A DNA stretch of 35,170 nt. Source: Pigoraptor vietnamica (Eukaryota; Opisthokonta; Filasterea). The stretch covers positions 1 through 35,170 of the forward strand of contig CALSCQ010002537.1 of NCBI GenBank assembly GCA_943704525.1, given 5' to 3'. Below the pieces are notes generated by a model. That model was not told the origin of the DNA, did not search any database, and was given only the letters and a program-made list of their open reading frames with translations. A program made the position numbers and the translations under genes. Each line of letters begins with the position of its first letter. The first letter of the stretch is position 1. Positions 11,462-21,937 of the stretch are shown one piece after another.

Positions 11462-12817
11462 GAAGTGGCCGGCGTCGGCGAACTCACTCCGTCGGTCGGT
11501 GGGTGCGCGCCCATTGCGTCCCCATTCGATGGCGGACTGTCTGAAGTTTCAGTTGGGTCCGGCTTCACGACTGCAGACAGTCGACCGTCAGGGGAGCGAG
11601 GGAACGACGACGTGGCGAGGCGTGCGCGCGTTTTGGAGTGCCGTGGTACATCGCGGTCCTTTTGTGGTCGTCACGTTGTGACGTCCTAATGCAAACTGTG
11701 CACGGCACCGTTCGGAATCTGCGATTAGAGTCAGTGGCATTCTAGTAGAGTGTACGCTTGTGTGTGTGTGTGTGTGTGTGTACGTGTGTGCATGGTGTGT
11801 ATAGTATTTCAGTGTACATGCGTGTGCGGGGGAGTATGCTGCTGTCAATGAGGGAGAACGACACCGCACTGTGTGTGTGTTATAACACAACCACATAGTG
11901 TCGGCGCAGGGCGCGAGTGTCGCGTGTTTGTGCGTCTGCGCCGGTGTATTTGCAGCTATTGTGTGTGTGTGTAACTGTGGCGAATGACCAAAGCGCACAG
12001 CACACATACACATTGCATGCACGCACCTTCACTTTGTCAAGAACATATGTCCCTCTGTTGCTAAACTCGATCGCCATTTTCAGCAAAAACTGATCGGCAG
12101 AAGAGAGGAATCACACACTTTCACACGCACTTTCACACACATGCACACGCACACACACACACGCACACACATGTACACACACACGTGCACGTACACGCAG
12201 CACACACCAAAAATCACAGACATGCCGGTCAGTCACACGCCGACGTCGCGCAGGAAAAAACTGGCGCAGTCCATCGACATCGATGTCAGTGTGCGGCTCA
12301 CTATCGCAAGTCGGCGTTTCGTTAGGTCAGATTTGGAGTGTCATTGCATTATTCAGTTGCAACAGAGAACGACAGGAGCATACTCTTCGCAGTATCGACT
12401 TGAAAACTAGTACAGACTGGCACACACCGGTACGCAGGCCTACTCACACGCACGCACGCATGCACGCACTATGCACACACACACGCACACATACACACAA
12501 ACGCACGCACACACACACCCTGACGTCACTGTCCATTCAGCGGCCAATCACCATAACAACCGTTATTTCTCGGCGACAATTCGCGCCGAACGTCGCCCTC
12601 ACGCCGCGTGCCGTCCCAAGGGGCCAGTGACCGACGCCACTTCAGCAGTGTTTTTTTGTTCTTTCTTTTTTTTTTGTTCTTTTTTTTTTTTGGCAGCCCT
12701 TGGTCCCCGTCCGTACACACGAAGGGCACCTCCGCCGGGGCCAAGCCTCGGCCTCTTGGGCGGTTTTTATTTTATTTTATTTTTCGCGAAGTCTTCGTCC
12801 GTCATCCGGCCGCAGCA
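11462..12817. other. Intergenic region, microsatellite-rich
   Basis: 1356 bases between the Cys-rich gene and the TIR/HET-like gene, both on the plus strand. It holds the 3' UTR of the first and the promoter or leader of the second. A (GT)n run lies at about 11758-11782, CA-rich tracts at 12113-12200 and 12420-12520, and a long pyrimidine tract at 12651-12693. Open frames here are CA/GT repeat artefacts such as VCVC or HTHT. I see no gene. Confidence 0.7.
12651..12696 (+). promoter_or_regulatory. Polypyrimidine tract plus CAG: candidate 5'-leader acceptor
   Basis: About 43 nearly pure T bases end in GGCAG (CAG at 12694-12696), 122 bases upstream of the next ATG. This has the form of a strong 3' splice site and is more T-rich than any acceptor used inside the genes here. 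It could be a 5'-UTR intron end or simply a T-rich promoter element. No donor can be assigned. Confidence 0.4.
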
Positions 12818-14711
12818 ATGCCGACGCCGTACCTCAACGTACCACACCTCGACGAAGCCCTCTTCGAGGGGAAGGCCATTCTGTGGCCGGGGGAGGTCAT
12901 TGAGACCGAGCTCAAGACGGGCGGGTACACGCAGAGCAACGACCTCACCCTCGAGCGGCTCCTCGCCGGGCGCCACGCACAAAAGTGAGAAATGCTGACG
13001 GCGGAGCGCTCTCTGTCACGCAACACAGTGAATCGTCCCTCGTTTACGCGAGCCGGCGGCGGCGCCTGCGCTGTTGATAGGCGTGCAGTTCGGAACGTCG
13101 GCCGGTCGTACTACTGTGCGCACGCCTTACAGAGCACACGCGGGCATGGTCATCTCTAACCAGGGCAGGGCCACTCACGCTGACGACTCTATCTGATTGC
13201 ATACGCAGATGCGTCGTTGCGACGCCAGACACGCCGTACGTCTTCCTGAGTCACCGGCACTCGTCTGCACCGGGAGTCTCCCGCGCACACCACGTCGACG
13301 AGTACATTGCGCAGTACGCGCCTGGGCAGCTTGTATGGCTGGACATTGCGTGCATCGCGCAAGGAGGGCCTCAGCACGATAAGTACGACTACGTGCTGGT
13401 GAGTGGTTTCGAGAAATATGTGGCCACCCCCGTCACGCTGACCGCACACGGCAGCACAGACTCACACATAAATATACACGACAGTCGCTCACATTCACGG
13501 GCACACAGAGACTTACACACTTACACACACCACACACACACACACGCACACACACACATACACACGCACACACACACGCGCACACACACACACACACACA
13601 CATACACACGCACACACACACACATACACACCAAATACACTCGGCTCACACGAACCCCCAACAGCACACGAGGCCGACGGTGATGAACCTCCACACCATT
13701 CTCCGCGGCGCGCGCGACGTCGTCGTGTGCCTCAAGCCAGAGCACGAAATGGAGACGGCCCTCACCCGACACATACGCCACGAGCTGCTCGCCGGCGTCC
13801 TCTACAACCTTCGGCAGCACTGCTACGCCATCGGAACGCCCTTCTATCGCCTTGACGCGCGCGCGGTGGCGCTGAGCCAAGAGTTGACGAACAACGAGTA
13901 TTACGACCGCCTGTTCTGCTACGTCGAGCGAATCGCGTGCGCGAAAGAAGGGCCGGCGAACCTGCGCAAGGCGTACGGCGAGTGGGTTCAAAAGCTCCGC
14001 GACTTTGGGAAGGACGTCCTTGCGATGGAGAAGGCGAACAAGAACTCGGTGCGCGGCGGTCTCACGCAGGAGAAGAACACGGAAGAGCGCATGAACAGCG
14101 TGATTGCGATCGCCGAGGGACTGTTCGGCGCAGCGCACGGGCCAAAGGACCCGCTGTCGTTCGTCGAACAGCTGTCGTGCGCGTGCGACGCAGACCGCGT
14201 GGCCGTTCGCCGCATCGAGAAGGAGCTGCTGGGCTATCGGTTCGTGCCGGAGGACATTGTCGCGATCCAAGTGGCCCTCGACCGGCCGCGACGCACGCAC
14301 GCGACGGATCTCGCTCCCATTGGAAAGTTTCGCTCGGTGACAGTGTGGTCTGAGTTCCCCGATCTCGCGGACTACGAGCTGTGTCGTACGGGCACCAACC
14401 TTGCGCTTGTGCTCGGCGGTGCGTTGCGGGAGGGACGGCCCGTGTGGGTCAGCTCGAAGAGTGAGGGCCTCACGCAGGTTATAGTGGAGGGCATGATGCA
14501 GGAGATGACGCAGAGCACGCTCATTCGCGTGTGGGACGATGGCAAGACGGCGACGATCGAGCGCCACTCGGGCGTGTTCCGCAACACGAACTGCTGCGTG
14601 ACCATGAACGGGGGCATCACCGTCGAACAGCGACTGACGATGCTCGAGGGCGTGCAGCACTACCGAAAGCTGGAGGAAGTGGCGAACGAGTTTCGCAATC
14701 CGGTGCGCTGA
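12818..14711 (+). CDS. Uncharacterised protein with TIR/HET-like N-terminal domain
   Basis: Three exons: 12818-12984, 13209-13398 and 13665-14711. They total 1404 nt (467 aa) with phases consistent. The N-terminal part carries VFLSHR (67-72) and WLDIACIAQ (99-107), followed by a strand like VVVCLKP. This 'SH...W(I/L)D..CI.Q' layout recalls the fold shared by TIR domains and HET/TIR-like signalling domains of fungi and protists. The usual catalytic Glu is not evident, so activity is not claimed. The remaining 300 residues look soluble and mostly helical, rich in charged residues, ending with a Cys-containing segment (NTNCCVTMNGG) and a short helix. There is no signal peptide or membrane segment. 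The C-terminal exon of 1047 nt is uninterrupted, unlike neighbouring genes. I do not recognise the full-length family. Confidence 0.75.
13521..13632. repeat. (CA)n microsatellite, intron 2 of the TIR/HET-like gene
   Basis: Nearly continuous CA repeats with CG interruptions fill most of intron 13399-13664 and run to within about 30 bases of the acceptor. Confidence 0.95.
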
Positions 14712-14836
14712 GATTTGAGACGTGTGACGAAGCGCGGATAAACACTGAGAAAATGCTTTCACGACGGGTCGGCCAGCAGTGCAAGTCGGTTAAAGATATT
14801 AGGATTTCCTCTCGTGTTGATGCACCTTTGCAAAAA

Positions 14837-14970
14837 ACAGGACGTGCAGCGCGAGATCCACGAGATAAACAGGACGTGCAGCGCGAGATCCACGAGATAA
14901 ACAGGACGTGCAGCGCGAGATCCACGAGATAAACAGGACGTGCAGCGCGAGATCGACACGAGATAAACGA
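14837..14970. repeat. 32-bp minisatellite, four copies
   Basis: Unit AAACAGGACGTGCAGCGCGA followed by GATCCACGAGAT. The period is exactly 32 for the first three steps. The fourth copy has a 2-base insertion (GATCGACACGAGAT), and a degenerate start (AAACGAGGACGG) follows. The first three copies are essentially identical, so the array is young. It starts about 125 bases after the upstream stop codon, so it may be transcribed in a 3' UTR. Confidence 0.95.
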
Positions 14971-15036
14971 GGACGGATATTCGAATCGCTCATCATTGTC
15001 ACCCCGTATGTGACGACTATATTTTCGCCTACAATG

Positions 15037-15084
15037 AAAACCTTATATGGATATATAGAAAATTTATTATCCATATAAAGGTTT
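15037..15084. promoter_or_regulatory. CArG-like inverted repeat
   Basis: AAACCTTATATGGATA at 15038-15053 pairs with TATCCATATAAAGGTTT at 15068-15084. This is a 16-bp stem with one bulged A around a 14-base AT-only loop. The left arm contains CCTTATATGG, an exact CC(A/T)6GG match to the SRF/MADS-box site; the right arm is a near match with one extra A/T. It lies about 290 bases upstream of the LPCAT-like start. It could also be an AT-rich cruciform or the remnant of a small inverted-repeat element. Confidence 0.55.
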
Positions 15085-15374
15085 ATTCACACTTGAAATG
15101 TTTAATTTGGTTTGTCCATGTGCGTTACTAAGGACAACCGGTAACCTGTCAAATTCGGCGACGCCCGCCGATGGTGTGCGCAAACACTTTGAACGCGAAA
15201 ACGTCGTCCTTAATCGTCGTTAGTGCTGCTTTGTCTCTCTTCTTTTCTCTTCTTCTCCCTATAGTGCTCTCTCGCGCGCACCCCGGTTCGCATCGGAATC
15301 GTGGTGAAGTGTCACTTTCTATGAGAGATGCCGCCATAACATCGTAGCTGTGTGAGCGCGCGTGAGCAAGGGAA

Positions 15375-16550
15375 ATGGCGCGCGTCGGCCCTCTTCCGCC
15401 TCACCTGGCAACAGCAGAGGGTGGAAATACGGGGTCTCCCGCCTCCCGAAAGACGTCGCGCGTTCGGCACAATGGGCATCCGGACGTGGTGCACATGCCG
15501 GTCGACGACGTCGTCTTGGATTTGACCGAGACGCAGGGCGTGCGCCGCGGATCCCCTCGCCTCTCGCAGACACACACGTACCGTTCCGCGCGCCCAAGCG
15601 CGGTCGCCACGCGCCCCGATTTTCCTCACATTGATAAGCCGCCGGTGAACCCGTTTGTGAACGCGACGCGGCGCATCTCTGCCCTCGAGTGGGCGCACAT
15701 CGTCGTGAGCGTCGCTCTCCTTCTGCCGCTCATTCGTGCGATCTTGATTCTCTTTCTCGTGCTCATCAACGTCACGCTGGCGCGCTTCGCTTGCCTCGTC
15801 CACACAAAGTTCGACGCGGACGGTCGCACGCGTCCGTTTGGCAATGGGATTCGGCGCATGCTGTTACCGTTGTGGGTCTTACTCCGGATGGCCTTCTTCG
15901 TCGCCGGCATCACGTGGATCCCCGTCAAGCGGCCGCCTGGCGAGAGAGAGTGGGTCTGCATGCATTACTTCGCGCTTTTATAGGCATGCAGACTGCGTAC
16001 GTCTCTTCTCACAATACCATCATTCCCGGATGCTTGTTTCCTCTCTCTAACACGCCCACTGTAGGTCGGCACCCATTGTCGTCGCGAATCACTCGTCAAT
16101 TTTCGACGGTCCCATACTGTGGCTCATGACGGGCGGCAGTCCCGTGGCAAAGATTGAGATCTCGCGCGTTCCCATCGTCAACACGCTGATGGAGTGCGCG
16201 CAGGCCGTTTACGTGGATCGGCTGGACCCTCAGAGTCGAAAGAAGGCGAGTGACAGGAGCAACCCATGACTCCTTGCTGCTCACGAGTGAGGCGTGCACG
16301 CGTATGTGTGCGTCTGTGGGAGTGATGTGCGCGCGTGCGTGCATCTGATCGTTATTGCGACGCAGGTGCTTGAGGAGGTGGCGTTCAGGGCGAGCGACGG
16401 CCGCTTTGGGCCTGTCATCATCTTTCCGCAGGGCACCGTGTGCAACAACCGATCGCTCACGATGTTCCATGTCGGCGCATTCGCACCGGGTGAGCGAGAA
16501 TTCGCCACATGTTGCGCCTGTTTGGGTGTATGTGTGTGTGCGCGCGCGCG

Positions 16551-16640
<90 letters not shown>

Positions 16641-16898
16641 TGGTGTGTGCGTGTGAAAGTTAAACACGTGTTGACGTGCTCTATTCTCATCTACACACTT
16701 CGGTTCTACAGGCCTGCCCGTGCAGCCCGTCATTGTGCGTTACCCCTTCGGCTGTCTGGACGTGTCGTGGGGTCCCCTTATGCCCACACTCCCTCTTGTC
16801 GCACGCGCTTTGTGCCAATTTCGCTTGAGGGTCGAAATTGAGTTCCTCCCTGTTTATTACCCGAGGTGGGTGAAAGGTGTTGTGTGTATTGTGTGCAT

Positions 16899-16941
<43 letters not shown>

Positions 16942-19207
16942 ATGTATGTGTATTTGTGTGTGCATGGCGGCTTTGTCGCACGCACATCGCGGCTTAATAT
17001 TCGAATTCGCTTGGGGTGTTGCCGAGCGCCGGTACGTGTGTGTGTGTCTTGTGTGTGACGGCGGCTGCTTCCCTTGACAGCGATGCCGAGCGGGCGGATG
17101 CGATTTTATATGCAAGCAACGTGCGCGATGCCATGGCGCGGGCGGGCGGTTTGACGGTGACCGAGCATAGGTGTGTGCGCGCTGAGAACTCACGGGTTGC
17201 ACGTTGCTTGCCCTGTTCCCCGTCTCTCTTCTCCGCCGTTCGCGCGAATTGCGGCCGTCTCAGTGTCTCTCTCTTCAATTTCAGCTACGACGACGTGCGC
17301 TTGCTTCGGAATAAGCGCATCAAGGCATTCGCGGAAAAGCACGTCGTCCCCTTTGCGACGGTGCGTAATTGGTATTTGGCGCGCTTGGCACGTGACGGCA
17401 CGTGTCGTCCGTCATGTTCACCTCGTGTGTTCAGCTGCATGCTATTTACACACGTGCGCACACGCCAAAACGCAAACCAAACGCTTATTTATCTTTGCAA
17501 AAAGAGAACAAACGGACAACACTCTTACGGTCGTCTCATTCGCGCGACTTTTATCTTCCCACAGTGCAAAGACGCCGCGGCCACCCTCGCCCTCCCAACC
17601 AACCAAATTCACCTTCTCATCAACCGCTTTGCGACGCACTGCTCCAGTGGCTGCGGCACGCTCACGCCAGCGCAGTTCAAGACGGTGCGTCATTGTCACA
17701 CGCGCACACTCTCTCAAACACACTGCGTTGTTAGACGACGCATGCTGGCGCCTCATGAGAGGCAGTCGTTGCCAAGGGTGTCTACCACGTCCTCACGTCT
17801 TTCCCTTCGTGGCTGCTCTGTTTTGGCTTGAAACAGGCGCTGCAACTGGGCGACGAACGGTATTCGCTGTCCCTTTTTACGGCGTCGGACGCCGACAGCG
17901 ACGGTGCCATCAGCTTTGTCGACGCGGTCATGTCGCTTGCGTGGGTCAATCCGAGTGCGCCGCTCGAATACCGCGCCGGGCCGATATTTGCTGCAATGGA
18001 CACGGACTGCGACGGCCTCGTGCGCGTGAAAGACGTCGCGCGCGCGATGGAAAAGGCATATGGGTGGGTACTTCTTCCGATGTGTTGTGTGTGCGTGTTT
18101 GTGGGAGTGTGCCTGTGTCTCTGTGTGGCCGTCTGTCTCGATCTGTGTGCACGTGGTGTTGTATATTGTGACAGGTCGGATGAGTGTGTGAGTGTGTCTG
18201 TGTTTGTGCCCGTCTGTCTCTGTCTGTGTGCAGGTGTGTGTTTTATATTCTGACGGGTGTGCTTGTGTCATGATTTCGAATCCAGACTCGCGTGCGACGC
18301 CCAGCCAAACTCGAGCGGACAAAGTGAGTACGGACTTGATCGCCTGCTGTCACACGCATGCGCACACGCCGCACACCCAATCGTAAACTACTTTTCATCG
18401 CTGACAGCATGCACGCACGCAGCCCCGGCGCCCAGCAATCCGCGCGGACTTTTCCGCAAGCGTTCGACAGCGCTGACACTCGCAATCGGCACCCCATTCG
18501 CGCCCTCCGGTCTCACGTCCATGTCACGTGAAGCGTTCTCCCGCCTCCTCACGCACCAAGACTCGTTTGACGCTGACGACATTGCGTCGACTCTCATCGA
18601 CGAATCGGTTGAAAATCTTGCCAGTCCGGTCGCGGAGGCATCGACCGCACAGCAGGACGACACGGCGGAGGACCACGGCAGCGATGGACCGGAGGACGAC
18701 GAGGACTCGGACGACGACGCCGACGAAGGCCTCGAGTTGGACGTGGAGGTAGTCGCTGACGTGGTGGCGGAAGCGCGCGGCGAGGGCGATGGCGCTGCAA
18801 CGGAGGGGACCGGGACGGCGGGGACTGCGGAGGCGCCGCTGTCCCTGAGGCAGCAGTTTCTTGGGTCTGTGCTGAAGGCGCTGGAGAGGCTCGGAATTCC
18901 ATCGGATGGGGAAGCGACTGCGTTGGGTGCGTGTTGTTCAGCTCGCTGTGTGCCAGCGCGCCGTGAGTTGTGCTCTCGCTCAGTTGATGCGGAATTGTGT
19001 TTATTGTCGCCAAGAGTAATGCTTAGTTGTCGTTCTTTCGCACGCGCAGACAGGGCGTCGTTCCGCCGGCTTTGCTTGACTTTCCCAGCCGTTGTGGAGG
19101 CGGTGTCTGCGCTCGCGCTCCAACGCGTGGGCGTTCTTCTAACGGCCGAGCAGAAGCGCCGCAAATCGCGGAGGATGTCCCTCGCCGCCATCGCCAATGT
19201 GCGATAA
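15375..19207 (+). CDS. LPCAT: Lysophosphatidylcholine acyltransferase (LPCAT1/2-like) with EF-hands
   Basis: Eleven exons: 15375-15949, 16065-16245, 16366-16489, 16712-16865, 17081-17170, 17285-17360, 17565-17684, 17837-18063, 18286-18323, 18408-18926, 19050-19207. They total 2262 nt (753 aa) with phases consistent. It is predicted to re-acylate lysophospholipids at the ER or lipid-droplet surface (Lands cycle). Residues 107-140 form a hydrophobic hairpin or membrane segment after the conserved NPFV. Motif I is HSSIFD (201-206, HX4D), then AVYVDR, then FPQGT (272-276) where the family has FPEGT, then LPVQPVIVRYP. The ...YASNVRDAM...VTEHSYDDVRLL stretch matches LPCAT1/2. Two EF-hand loops lie at 458-469 and 495-506. 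The 210-residue tail is acidic and disordered (DDEDSDDDADE) and has no KKXX signal. Intron 2 (16246-16365) is GC-AG. Confidence 0.9.
16527..16650. repeat. (GT)n/(GC)n alternating tract, intron 3 of LPCAT
   Basis: Alternating purine-pyrimidine DNA starts with TGTGCGCGCGCG and continues as about 40 GT units (16553-16633). This composition favours Z-DNA and offers many potential GT donors just after the true donor at 16490. Confidence 0.95.
16905..16960. repeat. (GT)n microsatellite, intron 4 of LPCAT
   Basis: TG run of about 20 units with a TGTATT interruption, inside intron 16866-17080. Confidence 0.9.
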
Positions 19208-19610
19208 GGGGACACTCGCGTGGACGAGTGCGGCGATAACGACGAAGTGCCAGTGCTTTTTTTTGGATCGGTTCTTCTGCAACCAACATGCGCGGCCGTG
19301 GAGGCCGTGCACTGGGACAATAGAGGCCATCCATCGATCCACTCCACAGTATGTGAATGCGCCTTCTGCACTATTGGTCGGCCCAATGCAGGGCTCCGTT
19401 GGGTGTTGTGCACTTTAGAGAATCGTGCGTCACGTCTCACGACGCCGCACGCACACTCGTGAAATGCGCAACACACACAAACACACGCAGAATGGACACA
19501 AAGCGCAAACAGAGCAGGGCAAAGAAAGACGCGAAGGCGTAAGGCAACAGAACGCGGCGAGGGCGTAAGGCATGCATTGACAGAGAGAGTGGCCCAAGGC
19601 GGCGATGAGC
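19208..19610. other. Convergent intergenic spacer (LPCAT / P5B ATPase)
   Basis: 403 bases between two stop codons on opposite strands, so it holds both 3' ends. A direct repeat GGCGTAAGGCA occurs at 19536-19546 and 19562-19572. Otherwise I see no gene, repeat or canonical AATAAA. Confidence 0.6.
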
Positions 19611-21896
19611 TCAGGAGAGGGCCGACTCGGGGCCCTGCGTGGCGGACCAAATGGGCGCCGAAATGCGCTCGCACAGCACGTAGCGCGGGACGGGCGCGCG
19701 AATGGGAATGCCTATCGAGGAGAGGACGCTCTGTCGGCGCACGGAGACATTGCGGCCGTCCGAACGGCGCCTGCGCGTGTTTGCACGTCGCCAGAGAATT
19801 AGACAGACGCCCATTGTTCTTAAAGGACAGAGAAGGTATTGTGCTTAAAAGTAAGTTTGCATTGCGGGGGAGGGAGAGGGGACACATCAAACAAGATAGT
19901 GGACGCATCCACGCACCCGGCCTCCGCCTCAATCTCGCCAATGACGGCGTCGACGTCGATGGGTTCCTCGTCGTCCGACTTGTGGCGCACACAGAAGCGC
20001 TCGTAGAGAATAAAGGCGAGCCCGTTGCCAATCGCCTGCGATGGAGAGGGCTTGAGCAAGGAGCCGCGCGCTCCATGCACACACAGACCAGACACAGATA
20101 CAGACACCCACACAGATACAGACACAGACAAACACGCACACCCACACCCACACACACACACACACACGCACGCATATACATACATAGACGCACTACAAAG
20201 ACAAACAGTGCGGCGCTACATTTGCGAAACAAGACACCCACCATGCCCCACAGCTCGTAGCAGAGGCTGCTCGGCATCGGCACAATGTGGAACGCCTTGT
20301 CGATCGACGACGACCGCGCGAGGAGGAAGACCGAGTTGATCGAGAACAGGGCGGCGTACGCAAGCGAGAGGGGGATGTTGCGCCAGAGGTCCTCGCGGAA
20401 GCCGTTGAAGTTCTGGCTAAAGGCCATCCCCACGAAGACGTACTGGAAATTGGCGAACGTGAAGATCTGGCCGCCATCGACCGTGTACTTGTTGTCGAAC
20501 AGCGGGTTCTTGTCCGGACGGCTGTACCACCACTGCGACTTGAGCAGTTCGGCCGACGCGAGCTGGAAGATGACCATGATGGCCGTGATGCCGATAACGC
20601 TCGTGAACACGGATATGCCCAGTAGGTTGCTCTCGGGCTTGCCGCGGTCCAGCTTGTTGCTAGGGCGCAGGTACGGGATGAGGATGACAAGAGGGAAGAC
20701 GAGCGCTGTGTGGGAGAGGGCGGAGGACCGTTAGTAAACTAGAGGAGCGACACTAGAAACCGTTTCTCGAATACGTGCACTGCTGCGTGCGTTGAGCGTC
20801 GAAGTGCAGGATGCACACACAAAAAAAACGAGCACCGTTCGCACAACGGACGGGACCCTCCCGTGGCACCCACCGAGGTCGGCCCACAGGTACTGGTAGT
20901 CGTAGAATTCGCAGCGGATGCGGTAGAGGATCAGCACAGAGGTGAACTGGATGATGCCGTACTCGAACATGAACTTGAACACAGAGAAGGACGACACGAG
21001 GGCAGAGCTGCGCGAGAGGGAGAAATGGGGGCGACGCGTCAGGCACAATTACTTCCGCCGTTACGCGCTTGAACCAAACCCACTCCAACGCACACGCAAG
21101 TTGGCATATAGCGAAGGACACATAGGGCCACGTGTTCGACATAGGGGAAGTGCGACAGTGACACCCACCGCCCCTCCGTCAGCGCAATCTTCACCGCCCC
21201 AATGTCCGCCAGCGGCGTCGAGAACGGCGCGGCGATCGATGGCGCGGCCTGTACGCTCGACTCGTCCTCCGTCGTCTTCTCGTCCGCCGGCTTGCTCGCA
21301 ATCGAAATGCCAATGTCGGCGGCCTTCAGCGCACCCGAGTCGTTCGCGCCGTCGCCCGTCCTGAAGTGTGCGGGATTTAGCAGCGCGTCAGCAGAGCCGT
21401 TACGGGCACACAAGCACGATGCTCACGCGAGCACGTGAGAAGGGGGGAGGGAGGAGAAGTTGTCGACGGATTCCGACGGATTCCGACTGCCACATTAGAA
21501 TGGCATCTGGTGACAAAGCAAGCAAGTAGCAGAGAGAGGGCAACATTACCCACATGCACACGACAAAGTTGAGGTCCTGGAGGGCGAGCATGAGCTCCTG
21601 CTTGTTCTGCGGGGACATGCGCGCGAAAATGTTGGCGCGGGAGAGCACGAGCTCAAACAGCGTCGGCTCATCCTCCATCTTGATGCGGTGGTACGGGGTG
21701 TCGCGGCGTACGAACGGAAGGCGGATCGACCGAACGCGGTCCCACAAGGTGCGGCGTGCAAGGTCGCGCTGGCGCTGCTCGTCACGGAGAGCCACCTGGC
21801 GAACAGTAACAGCACGTGTCAGAATGAGAGCTGGGCACATGCAATCCATGAACGTCCGACGCATTTAACACACACCCACACACCCACACACCCACA

Positions 21897-21937
<41 letters not shown>

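Larger units (their letters stand above)
14712..15374. other. Intergenic region with minisatellite and AT-rich dyad
   Basis: Holds the 3' flank of the TIR/HET-like gene and the promoter of the LPCAT-like gene, both on the plus strand. The base composition shifts from GC-rich to AT-rich around 14990-15110. The two structured elements (14837-14970 and 15037-15084) are listed separately. There is no coding evidence. Confidence 0.7.

Noticed and set aside
13521-14762. 413-codon minus-strand frame opposite the TIR/HET-like gene
   Set aside because: It is antisense to exon 3 and ends in a CA-repeat-coded VCVC stretch, with no domain.
14837-14970. CRISPR-like array
   Set aside because: The units are directly abutting with no unique spacers, and the window is eukaryotic. 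It is a minisatellite.
18388-20610. 740-codon minus-strand open frame spanning LPCAT exons and ATPase exon 19
   Set aside because: It runs across two real genes with conserved splice phases. The only conserved protein in it is the ATPase exon itself.
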